A stretch of DNA of 9,606 nucleotides from an uncultured Eubacteriales bacterium (GTDB taxonomy: Bacteria; Bacillota; Clostridia; Oscillospirales; Oscillospiraceae), in assembly GCA_900554705.1 (NCBI GenBank), contig USIH01000074.1:1-9606 (forward strand), read 5' to 3'. The notes under the pieces were generated by a model, which worked only from the letters and a program-made list of their open reading frames with translations, had not been told where the DNA came from and did not search any database. The translations under genes were made by a program, and so were the position numbers. Positions within the stretch are counted from its first letter, which is position 1, and every line of letters starts with the position of its first letter. This document shows, one piece after another, positions 1-6,095 of the stretch.

Positions 1-14
1 CTTCCGCAATCGAA

Positions 15-64
15 TTTCTCAAAATAATCATTTTGACGGTTACGGACTTTTTTGACAGTCTGAA
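15..64 (-). repeat. Left copy of a terminal inverted repeat (36-bp perfect core at 29-64)
   Basis: Read on the minus strand, positions 64 to 29 are identical over 36 bases to plus-strand positions 9552-9587. The core holds two GTCAAAA direct repeats about 19 bases apart. Beyond the core the likeness continues: 12 bases at 15-26 match 9595-9606 at 11 of 12 positions, with a 5-base length difference between core and extension. The copy starts at the foot of the wecB terminator, so it would be reached by read-through from that operon. No open reading frame or transposase accompanies it. A dispersed intergenic repeat is the best description; its function is unknown. Confidence 0.8.
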
Positions 65-113
65 ATAAGCACGTCCCGCAGCCGTAGAGACCGGCTGCGG
101 GACGTGCTTATTT
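63..113 (-). terminator. Terminator of the trpS-tagO-wecB operon
   Basis: A perfect 22-bp stem (63-84 with 92-113) and a 7-base loop lie 4 bases beyond the wecB stop codon. The stem base is AAATAAG/CTTATTT, so the T-rich 3' side is built into the stem and could serve either strand. No plus-strand gene is visible upstream inside the window. Confidence 0.85.
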
Positions 114-116
114 TGT

Positions 117-1259
117 TCAGGCGAAATCGGTCGGTCGCTCCTCGCGCAGGCCGAAGTGCCACTCGATCGCGTCGGCGATCCTGCGGCAGGCATTGCCGTC
201 GCCGTAGGGGTTGACCGCGTGTGCCATGGCTTCATAGCGCGCCGTGTCGTGCAGCAGTGCCTGCGCCAGCGCGAAGACGGCCTCTTCTTCCACGCCCGCC
301 AGCGCCACCGTACCGGCAGCGACTGCCTCGGGGCGTTCGGTCTCTCGACGCAGGACGAGCACGGGCTTGCCGAGCGCGGGCGCTTCCTCCTGTAGGCCGC
401 CGGAGTCCGTCATGACAAAATGGCAGCGGGCAATGAGGTTGTGCATCTCCTCCACGTCGACGGGATCCGTCAGGAGGATGTTTTCCTCGCCGGAAAGCTC
501 CTGCGCGGCGCACTGCCGGACGATCGGACTGAGATGGACGGGGTAGACAAACTGGACATCGCGGTTCTCGCGCGCGACGCGGCGCACCGCACGGAAGATG
601 GCGTGCATCGCCTCGCCGTAGTTTTCGCGCCGATGACAGGTTAGTACGACGATGCTGCGCGCGGGATCCAGCGCGTTGAGCGCCTCGGTGGAGAAACGAA
701 AATCGGGGCGGACGGTCGTGCGCATGGCGTCGATCACCGTGTTGCCGGTGACAAACACCGTGCCGCCGACGGCCTCGCGCTTCAGATTTTCCGCGTTGGC
801 GCGGGTGGGGGCGAAATGCAGCGCCGCAATATCGCCCACGAGCGTGCGGTTCATTTCCTCCGGAAAGGGAGAGTATTTGTCATACGTGCGCAGACCGGCC
901 TCCACATGGCCGACGGGGATCTTTTGATAGAACGCCGCCAGCGCACCGGCGAAGGTAGTCGAGGTGTCTCCGTGCACCAGAACAAGGTCGGGCTTTGCCT
1001 CCGAGAGCACCTGCTCCATGCCGAGAAGCGCGCGCGTCGTGATGGACGAGAGCGTCTGCTGCGACTGCATGATGTTCAGGTCGTAATCCGTGTGCAGGTG
1101 GAAGATCTGCATCACGCTGTCGAGCATTTGGCGGTGCTGGCCGGTCACGCAGCAAATGCTTTCCAGACCGGCGCGCTGCCCAAGCTCCGTGACGAGCGGC
1201 GCCATTTTGATCGCCTCCGGACGGGTGCCGAAGACGGACATGACCTTAATTTTGCTCAT
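117..1259 (-). CDS. wecB: UDP-N-acetylglucosamine 2-epimerase (non-hydrolysing)
   Basis: This cytoplasmic enzyme interconverts UDP-GlcNAc and UDP-ManNAc, the donor for ManNAc-containing surface glycans, including the ManNAc-GlcNAc linker of wall teichoic acid. The 380 residues match the usual length of about 375. Visible motifs, in order, are GTRPEAIK (11-18), VHGDTSTT (95-102), GHVEAGLRT (117-125), PFPEEMNR (131-138), CHRRENYG (208-215) and DSGGLQEEAPALGKP (285-299). D98, E120, the E134/E135 pair and H209 fall where the known epimerase catalytic and binding acids and histidine lie. The start ATG overlaps the end of the upstream transferase gene by 14 bp and has a GAGGGGG ribosome binding site inside it, so the two are translationally coupled. 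In Bacillus the equivalent gene is called mnaA. The family call is secure; the final glycan product is inferred. Confidence 0.95.
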   Translation of the reverse strand: MSKIKVMSVFGTRPEAIKMAPLVTELGQRAGLESICCVTGQHRQMLDSVMQIFHLHTDYDLNIMQSQQTLSSITTRALLGMEQVLSEAKPDLVLVHGDTSTTFAGALAAFYQKIPVGHVEAGLRTYDKYSPFPEEMNRTLVGDIAALHFAPTRANAENLKREAVGGTVFVTGNTVIDAMRTTVRPDFRFSTEALNALDPARSIVVLTCHRRENYGEAMHAIFRAVRRVARENRDVQFVYPVHLSPIVRQCAAQELSGEENILLTDPVDVEEMHNLIARCHFVMTDSGGLQEEAPALGKPVLVLRRETERPEAVAAGTVALAGVEEEAVFALAQALLHDTARYEAMAHAVNPYGDGNACRRIADAIEWHFGLREERPTDFA

Positions 1260-2328
1260 CTGTTTTGTCCCCCTCGGGCTTCTTCGGGTGCCAGTGCTGG
1301 AAGACCAGCCGCACGGAGATCGAGCCGATCAGCACCACGGCGGCAAGCAGGATCAGCATCTGGATCTCATTGCGATCCGTGAGCACCACGGCGGCAAGCC
1401 CCAAAACGGCGGAGATCAGGTAGCAGATGGCGACGACCTGCTTCTGCGAAAAGCCCATGTCGATCAGTCGGTGATGGATATGGCCGCGGTCGGCGTGCAT
1501 GGGGCTTTGCCCGTGCAGCAGGCGGCGGATAACGGCGAAGGAAATGTCGCAGATCGGCAGACCGAGCACGAGGAAGGGAACCAAAAAGGAAATAACGGCA
1601 TAAGTCTTAAACAGACCGTAAATGGAGATCGAGGAAAGCATGAAGCCTAAGAAGGTCGAGCCGGTATCGCCCATAAAGATACGTGCGGGGTTAAAATTGT
1701 AGGGGATAAAACCGATGCATGCGCCGACGATGGAGGCGAGCATGATCGCCGAGGCGATCACGACATTGAGCGGGTTGCTCGAGTTGAGCAGCAGCAGCGC
1801 GACGATGAGCATCGTGCCCGCGGAGATCGCGGAAACACCGGCGGCAAGCCCGTCCAGACCGTCGATGAAGTTGACAGCGTTTGTGATTGTGGCGATCCAG
1901 AGGATGCTGACGATCCAAGAGAGCCAGACCGGTAGATGCAGGCCGAGGAAGATCTCGATGCGGCAGCCGTGCAGTACGACGATCGCGGCGGCAAGCAGCT
2001 GGACGATGAACTTCGGCATGGCGCGCAGCGCCAGAATGTCGTCGGCAATGCCCAGCGCCGCGATCACGGCCGCACCGGCCAAAATGCCGCAGGTCTGCGT
2101 GTCGAGATTGACAAACAGCAGGACGCTCACGGTAAATCCAAAGATGATGGCAAGGCCGCCCATGCGCGGGATCGGCACATGGTGCATCCGCCGCTCGTCC
2201 TTAGGAATGTCCATCGCGCCGACCTTTTTCGCCAGCTTCATGACAAACGGGGTCGCGATCAGGGCAAGCACTGCCGAGAGCACAAGAGCAAGACCGATTT
2301 TCGGAAAATAATCAAGTTGTTTCAGCAT
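1246..2328 (-). CDS. tagO: Undecaprenyl-phosphate GlcNAc-1-phosphate transferase (TagO/WecA, MraY family)
   Basis: This polytopic membrane enzyme moves GlcNAc-1-phosphate from UDP-GlcNAc to undecaprenyl phosphate, the committed step of wall teichoic acid or related glycan synthesis. The 360 residues are almost all hydrophobic helices joined by cytoplasmic loops carrying the family motifs: a DIPKDERRMHHVPIPRMGG loop (40-58), the metal-binding DD pair (96-97), NFIDGLDGLAAG (153-164), FMGDTGSTFLGF (218-229) and the HIHHRLIDMGFS sugar-recognition loop (283-294). The last of these separates TagO/WecA from MraY itself. The tail after residue 346 is short, charged and probably cytoplasmic. The gene starts 10 bases after the trpS stop, with a weak GAGAG-type ribosome binding site, and overlaps the epimerase gene that follows. 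WecA is the equivalent name in enterobacteria; TagO fits a Gram-positive host. Later teichoic acid genes are not in the window, so the end product is open. Confidence 0.93.
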   Translation of the reverse strand: MLKQLDYFPKIGLALVLSAVLALIATPFVMKLAKKVGAMDIPKDERRMHHVPIPRMGGLAIIFGFTVSVLLFVNLDTQTCGILAGAAVIAALGIADDILALRAMPKFIVQLLAAAIVVLHGCRIEIFLGLHLPVWLSWIVSILWIATITNAVNFIDGLDGLAAGVSAISAGTMLIVALLLLNSSNPLNVVIASAIMLASIVGACIGFIPYNFNPARIFMGDTGSTFLGFMLSSISIYGLFKTYAVISFLVPFLVLGLPICDISFAVIRRLLHGQSPMHADRGHIHHRLIDMGFSQKQVVAICYLISAVLGLAAVVLTDRNEIQMLILLAAVVLIGSISVRLVFQHWHPKKPEGDKTDEQN

Positions 2329-2338
2329 AATTCATCTC

Positions 2339-3337
2339 TCAACGGGCGACAAAGCCCACCTTTTTATAAACCTTGCGAAGCGTCTTTTCCGCCACGAAGG
2401 ACGCCTTTTGCGCGCCCTGCTCGCAGACCGCTTGCAGATATGCCTTGTCGGCCAGCAGCCGCTCGGTCTCCTCGCGGATGGGGCGCAGAAGCTCGACGAC
2501 CGCCTCGCCGACGGCTTTTTTGAAGTCGCCGTAGCCGCGTCCGGCAAATTCCGCCTCGATCGTCTCAAAGCTGCGGCCGGTGGCGGCGGAATAAATGGTC
2601 ATCAGGTTGGAAACACCCTTCTTCTCCGCCGGATCGTAGCGCACTTCGCTGCCGCAGTCCGTAATGGCGCGCTTGAACAGCCGCATGATGTCCTCCGGCT
2701 TGTCCATCAGGCAGACGCGGCCGGGGTCTTCCGCCTCGGATTTTGACATTTTTGCCTCGGGGTTGGCAAGGCTCATGATCCGCGCGCCGACCTTCGGCAC
2801 GTAAGATTCGGGCAGCTTGAACACATCGCCGTAGATGCCGTTGAAGCGGCGGGCGATGTCGCGCGTCAGCTCGACGTGCTGCTTCTGATCCTCGCCGACC
2901 GGAACAAGATCCGCCTGATACAGCAGAATATCGGCCGCCATGAGGGCAGGGTAAGTAAACAGACCGCCGTTAATATTGTCGGCGTTTTTCGCGCTCTTGT
3001 CCTTAAACTGCGTCATGCGGCTCAGCTCGCCGAACATCGCGTAGCAGTTGAGCACCCAGCCAAGCTCCGCGTGCTGGTGCACATGGCTCTGGAAGAACAG
3101 GACGTTTTTCTCCGGATCAATGCCGCAGGCAATGTACTGCGCAAGCTGCGTCAGAGAGCGGCGGCGCAGCTCGGCGGGGTTTTGGCGCACGGTGATCGCG
3201 TGCAGATCGGCCATAAAGTAATAGCAGTCAAACTCGTCCGCGCGATCCTTCCAGTTGCGGATGGCGCCCAAGTAGGAGCCGAGGGTCAGGTCGCCGGAGG
3301 GCTTGATGCCGGAGAGCATCCGTTTTTTTTCGGGCAT
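2339..3337 (-). CDS. trpS: Tryptophan--tRNA ligase
   Basis: This class I aminoacyl-tRNA synthetase charges tRNA-Trp in the cytoplasm. The 332 residues are the normal bacterial length. The N-terminal SGIKPSGDLTLGSYLGA (9-25) contains the TrpRS form of the HIGH signature (TLGS here; TIGN or HLGN are common in the family). It is followed by MADLHAITV (42-50), GEDQKQHVELTRDI (148-161) and an intact KMSKS loop (196-200). The ATG has an AAAGGAAG ribosome binding site and lies about 33 bases from the predicted transcription start, leaving no room for a T-box leader. The gene heads an operon with two surface-glycan genes, an arrangement that seems to reflect shared expression rather than shared chemistry. 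The call is secure. Confidence 0.97.
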   Translation of the reverse strand: MPEKKRMLSGIKPSGDLTLGSYLGAIRNWKDRADEFDCYYFMADLHAITVRQNPAELRRRSLTQLAQYIACGIDPEKNVLFFQSHVHQHAELGWVLNCYAMFGELSRMTQFKDKSAKNADNINGGLFTYPALMAADILLYQADLVPVGEDQKQHVELTRDIARRFNGIYGDVFKLPESYVPKVGARIMSLANPEAKMSKSEAEDPGRVCLMDKPEDIMRLFKRAITDCGSEVRYDPAEKKGVSNLMTIYSAATGRSFETIEAEFAGRGYGDFKKAVGEAVVELLRPIREETERLLADKAYLQAVCEQGAQKASFVAEKTLRKVYKKVGFVAR

Positions 3338-3376
3338 GATTGAGACTTCCTTTCACAGGACGGTATAATTCAGTTT

Positions 3377-3405
3377 ATTTTAGACTACCCGTCGGCATTT
3401 GTCAA
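3377..3405 (-). promoter_or_regulatory. Sigma-A-type promoter of the trpS operon
   Basis: On the minus strand the -35 box is TTGACA (3400-3405, exact consensus), the spacer is 17 bases, and the -10 box is TAAAAT (3377-3382). The predicted start of transcription near 3370 gives a leader of about 33 bases before the trpS ATG at 3337. The strength of the boxes suggests high constitutive expression. Confidence 0.85.
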
Positions 3406-3423
3406 GCGCGTGCCGCCCAAAAC

Positions 3424-3450
3424 GGAACAAAAGCAGTCACCTTTTGTTCC
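3424..3450. promoter_or_regulatory. Perfect 10-bp inverted repeat, candidate operator between trpS and feoA
   Basis: The arms GGAACAAAAG (3424-3433) and CTTTTGTTCC (3441-3450) are exact reverse complements with a 7-base spacer. The site sits just upstream of the feoA -10 box, over the place a -35 box would be, and about 19 bp behind the trpS -35 box. No T-run follows on either strand and the stem is AT-rich, so a terminator is unlikely. It does not look like a Fur box or an IdeR/DtxR box. A repressor or activator site for feoAB is the likeliest reading, but the binding protein is unknown. Confidence 0.5.
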
Positions 3451-3457
3451 CCCGCCG

Positions 3458-3465
3458 TATAAAAT
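3458..3465 (+). promoter_or_regulatory. Probable -10 region of the feoAB promoter
   Basis: Overlapping TATAAA (3458-3463) and TAAAAT (3460-3465) sequences make a good -10 element about 50 bases before the feoA ATG. No good -35 box exists at 16-18 bases; that place is occupied by the inverted repeat at 3424-3450. This would fit a regulated promoter. Confidence 0.5.
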
Positions 3466-3516
3466 GGTGTATCGGCGGCGTCCGCCAAGGAGCGCCGCGT
3501 CTGAGGAGGAAGAAAC

Positions 3517-3744
3517 ATGGCTACAACGCTCTCCCGTCTGCCGCAGGGGCAGGACGGTAATGTTACAAGCATCTCAACGGAGGAAACGCTGCGCCGCCGC
3601 CTGCTGGATTTCGGCCTGACGGAGGGGACCGGCGTGCGCTGCCTGCGTGTCTGTCGGGGCATGATGCTCTTTCTGGTGCGCGGAACGATGCTCGCGCTGC
3701 GCCGCAGCGATGCCGAGCGGATTGGCGTCGAGGTGAGAACATGA
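3517..3744 (+). CDS. feoA: FeoA, accessory protein for ferrous iron transport
   Basis: FeoA is a small cytoplasmic protein with an SH3-like fold that works with the FeoB permease; its exact role is unsettled. The 75 residues are typical of the family. The conserved core is visible: LRRRLLDFGLTEGTGV (25-40), a central strand segment with G48, and VRGTMLALRRSDAERI (54-69), which matches the usual FeoA ending of G-x-x-hydrophobic-A-hydrophobic-R, then A-x-x-I. A strong AGGAGG ribosome binding site (3504-3509) lies 7 bases before the ATG. The stop codon overlaps the feoB start as ATGA, so the two genes are translationally coupled. Confidence 0.92.
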   Translation: MATTLSRLPQGQDGNVTSISTEETLRRRLLDFGLTEGTGVRCLRVCRGMMLFLVRGTMLALRRSDAERIGVEVRT

Positions 3745-5528
3745 GGCTCGTTGCGCTGGCGGGCAATCCCAACGTGGGCAAAAGCACGCTGTTTAACTGC
3801 CTGACCGGCATGAATCAGCACACGGGGAACTGGCCGGGCAAGACCGTGTCGCTCGCGCAGGGACGCTGCCGCTTCAAGGGGGAAGAATACCGATTGGTCG
3901 ATCTGCCCGGCACCTATTCGCTCAAGAGCGTTTCTCCGGAGGAGCGGGTGACGGAGGAATTTCTGCGCGGCGGCGAGGCCGACTGCGTGATCGTTGTCTG
4001 CGACGCGACCTGTCTGGAGCGCAGCCTGCTGCTGGCGCTTCAGGTGCTGCGAAGGACGCGGCGCGTCGTTGTGTGCGTCAATCTGATGGACGAAGCGGCG
4101 CGGCGCGGCATTCGGGTCGATCTTCGCACGCTCTCCGCGCTGCTGGGCGTGCCCGTGGCCGCGACGCAAAACGGCGAGGGCGCGCAGGAGCTGATGGAGT
4201 GTGTGCGCGGTGCCTGCGAGGGCTATCTGCCGGTGGACGACACGGCGCCGCCGCCGACGGAGGAGGAAATGCGCGAGCTGATCGACCGCGCGCAGCAGAT
4301 CGCGCGGCGCACGCTCACCGCCGAAACGCGCAGCACCCACCAAAAGGCGGACGATCTGCTGCTGCACCGTGTTTTCGGCTACGCGGCAATGCTCCTGCTG
4401 CTGTTCGGCGTCTTTTGGCTGACCGTCACGGGGGCAAATTACCCCTCGCAGGGCTTGCAGTGGTGCTTTGACCGGCTCGGCGCTTTTTTGGAGCGGACGC
4501 TTGGGGGCATCCTGCCCGCTGCCGTGCGCGGCGCGCTGCTGGACGGCGTCTACGCGACGGTCGCGCGTGTCGTCGCGGTGATGCTGCCGCCCATGGCGAT
4601 CTTTTTCCCGCTCTTTACGCTTCTGGAAGACTTGGGCTATTTGCCGCGCGTGGCGTTTTTGCTCGACGAGCCGTTTCGGCGCGCGGGGGCGTGCGGCAAG
4701 CAGTCGCTGACGCTCTGTATGGGCTTCGGCTGCAATGCCGTGGGCGTGACGGGCTGCCGCATCATTCAGTCGCCGCGTGAACGCCTGATCGCCATTTTGA
4801 CCAATGCGTTCGTCCCGTGCAACGGGCGCTTTCCGGCGCTGCTGTTTTTGATCGGGCTGAGCTTCTCCGGCGGCTCGTCCGTCGTGCAGGCGCTGCTGCT
4901 GACGCTGTGCGTGCTTTTCAGTGTCGGCGCGACGTTGCTGGCCTCCCGCGTGCTCAGCCGCACGGTGCTGCGCGGCGAACCCTCGGCCTTTCTCATGGAG
5001 CTGCCGCCTTACCGCAAGCCGCGCGTGTGGCAGGTGCTCGTGCGCTCACTGATCGACCGGACGGTGTTCGTCTTGGGGCGCGCGGCCGCGGTCGCGGCAC
5101 CGGCGGGGCTGCTGATCTGGCTGCTGTCGCACTGCCGTATCGACGGAACGACGCTGCTGACGCTTGCCGCGCGGTCGCTCAACGCACCGGCAAGCCTTCT
5201 GGGCATGAGCGGCGCCGTGCTGCTGGCCTTCGTGCTGGGCATCCCCGCAAACGAGCTGGTCTTGCCCGTTCTGCTGCTGATCTTAGGCGGAAGCGCGGCG
5301 AGCGACGCGGATATGGGGCGGGTGCTCTTGCAAAACGGATGGACGTGGCGGCAGTCGCTTTGCACGCTGCTGTTCTTCCTCTTTCATTGGCCCTGCGCCA
5401 CGACGCTCCTGACCGTTCACGCGGAGACGGGGAGCCGGAAGTGGACGCTGCTTGCCTTCGCGCTGCCCACGGCCTTCGGCGCTGCGCTGTGCCTGCTGAC
5501 CAATCTGCTCCTGTCGGTATTTGCCTAA
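3741..5528 (+). CDS. feoB: FeoB, GTP-dependent ferrous iron permease (short form)
   Basis: FeoB takes up Fe(II) across the cytoplasmic membrane under anoxic conditions. The N-terminal G domain shows GNPNVGKS (G1, 8-15), DLPGTYSL (G3, 54-61) and NLMD (G4, 114-117). A helical, acidic linker (about 165-205) leads to the membrane domain from about 212, with LGYLPRVAFLLD (298-309), GFGCNAVGVTG (328-338), FVPCNGRFP (357-365), ELPPYRKP (420-427) and IPANELVLPV (501-510). At 595 residues it is shorter than FeoB proteins of about 700 or more. It ends right after the last hydrophobic segment, without a Cys-rich cytoplasmic tail, and no feoC follows. C331, C360 and C552 sit in the three Cys-containing membrane motifs typical of the family. 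Fe(II) is the expected substrate; Mn(II) is known for some FeoB relatives and cannot be excluded from sequence. Confidence 0.95.
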   Translation: MRLVALAGNPNVGKSTLFNCLTGMNQHTGNWPGKTVSLAQGRCRFKGEEYRLVDLPGTYSLKSVSPEERVTEEFLRGGEADCVIVVCDATCLERSLLLALQVLRRTRRVVVCVNLMDEAARRGIRVDLRTLSALLGVPVAATQNGEGAQELMECVRGACEGYLPVDDTAPPPTEEEMRELIDRAQQIARRTLTAETRSTHQKADDLLLHRVFGYAAMLLLLFGVFWLTVTGANYPSQGLQWCFDRLGAFLERTLGGILPAAVRGALLDGVYATVARVVAVMLPPMAIFFPLFTLLEDLGYLPRVAFLLDEPFRRAGACGKQSLTLCMGFGCNAVGVTGCRIIQSPRERLIAILTNAFVPCNGRFPALLFLIGLSFSGGSSVVQALLLTLCVLFSVGATLLASRVLSRTVLRGEPSAFLMELPPYRKPRVWQVLVRSLIDRTVFVLGRAAAVAAPAGLLIWLLSHCRIDGTTLLTLAARSLNAPASLLGMSGAVLLAFVLGIPANELVLPVLLLILGGSAASDADMGRVLLQNGWTWRQSLCTLLFFLFHWPCATTLLTVHAETGSRKWTLLAFALPTAFGAALCLLTNLLLSVFA

Positions 5529-5567
5529 CGAAAGCCGCACCGGCCTTGACCGGTGCGGCTTTCGTTA
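5526..5567. terminator. Bidirectional terminator between feoB and the XRE regulator gene
   Basis: A perfect 18-bp stem (5526-5543 with 5550-5567) encloses a 6-base loop. The feoB stop TAA (5526-5528) forms the base of one arm, and the TAA of the convergent regulator gene (5565-5567 on the minus strand) forms the base of the other. The outer stem is TAACGAAAG/CTTTCGTTA, giving a T-rich 3' side on each strand, so one hairpin can end both transcripts. Confidence 0.85.
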
Positions 5568-5912
5568 TTCTTCTGTGAAAAATGCCTGCTTTCTCAGAGC
5601 GATGCGTGCGTTTCGCAGCAGCTCGGTCAAGAACTCAAGCTCCCGCGCGGAGCAATCCTCCAGCTCGGCTTCCAGTGCGGCAGACAGCGCGCCGCGCTCC
5701 TTGCGGGAGGCGTCGAACAGGAGGTCATCCGTGCGCACCTCCAACGCCTGCGCCAAGGCTACCAGCACAGGGAGACTGAGCTTCGTGTTGCCCGTTTCAA
5801 TGTGGCTCATATGCGGCACGGATATACCGACCCGCTCCGCAAGCGCCTCCTGCGACAGACCATACGCCTTTCGATATTTACGAATGCGCTGACCGATTTG
5901 ATAATAATCCAT
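5565..5912 (-). CDS. XRE-family helix-turn-helix transcriptional regulator
   Basis: This is a small DNA-binding regulator of 115 residues. The N-terminal HTH_3 domain (about 6-62) contains IGQRIRKYRKAYGLSQEALA (7-26), VGISVPHMSHIETG (28-41) and a LxVLVALAQALEV helix, the classic Cro/C1 pattern. The C-terminal half is a charged helical segment, probably for dimerisation, with no recognised sensor domain. An in-frame ATG lies 36 bases upstream (5948), but it has no ribosome binding site and adds residues outside the fold. The chosen ATG at 5912 has GGCGGGAAGG just before it. The gene ends in the hairpin shared with feoB and is divergent from the leucine-rich-repeat gene. Its targets are unknown; self-regulation and control of the divergent gene are possible because of the inverted repeat between them. 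Confidence 0.88.
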   Translation of the reverse strand: MDYYQIGQRIRKYRKAYGLSQEALAERVGISVPHMSHIETGNTKLSLPVLVALAQALEVRTDDLLFDASRKERGALSAALEAELEDCSARELEFLTELLRNARIALRKQAFFTEE

Positions 5913-5940
5913 TGCCTTCCCGCCTATGCAATTAAATTCT

Positions 5941-5961
5941 ACTTGCATTGTACAGGCAAGT
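5941..5961. promoter_or_regulatory. Candidate operator in front of the XRE regulator gene
   Basis: Inverted arms ACTTGC (5941-5946) and GCAAGT (5956-5961) flank a 9-base spacer that contains TGTACA. The site is about 29 bp before the regulator's ATG and overlaps a minus-strand TACAAT sequence (5947-5952) as well as the proposed plus-strand promoter of the next gene. Small XRE proteins often bind such short palindromes at their own promoter. The arms are short, so chance is not excluded. Confidence 0.35.
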
Positions 5962-5971
5962 GTGCTATGTT
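5943..5971 (+). promoter_or_regulatory. Possible promoter of the leucine-rich-repeat gene
   Basis: TTGCAT (5943-5948), a 17-base spacer and TATGTT (5966-5971) preceded by TGC form an extended -10 type promoter with imperfect boxes. It would give a leader of about 118 bases before the ATG at 6096, and it overlaps the inverted repeat at 5941-5961. I see no recognisable riboswitch in that leader. Confidence 0.35.
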
Positions 5972-5990
5972 GTTATTAACTGAAAAGGCG

Positions 5991-6018
5991 ATTTTATGCC
6001 TATACAGTTTAATTTCAA
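5991..6018 (-). promoter_or_regulatory. Possible promoter of the XRE regulator gene
   Basis: On the minus strand TTGAAA (6013-6018), a 16-base spacer and TAAAAT (5991-5996) make a reasonable sigma-A promoter, giving a leader of about 70 bases. A competing weaker possibility is TACAAT (5947-5952) without a clear -35 box, which would place the inverted repeat over the -10. Confidence 0.4.
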
Positions 6019-6095
6019 TAAACACAGAAGAATGACCCCGTAACGGTGACGCATATACCGCGCGGGACATTCCGGTAGGACGAGGAGGAAAAGAA

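Noticed and set aside
3424..3450. Terminator reading of the palindrome between trpS and feoA
   Set aside because: The stem is AT-rich with no T-run after it, and it lies between two divergent genes, where no transcript is expected to end.
3402..4367. A 321-codon minus-strand frame over feoA and feoB
   Set aside because: It is an antisense shadow in GC-rich DNA: its composition is Arg/Ala/His-rich with no domain, while the opposite strand encodes clear FeoA and FeoB.
5913..5948. Upstream ATG adding 12 residues to the XRE regulator
   Set aside because: It has no ribosome binding site and the extra residues are outside the HTH fold; the start codon lies inside the candidate operator.
5972..6095. 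A possible riboswitch in the leader of the LRR gene
   Set aside because: Only short, weak hairpins are visible and no known aptamer core could be recognised.
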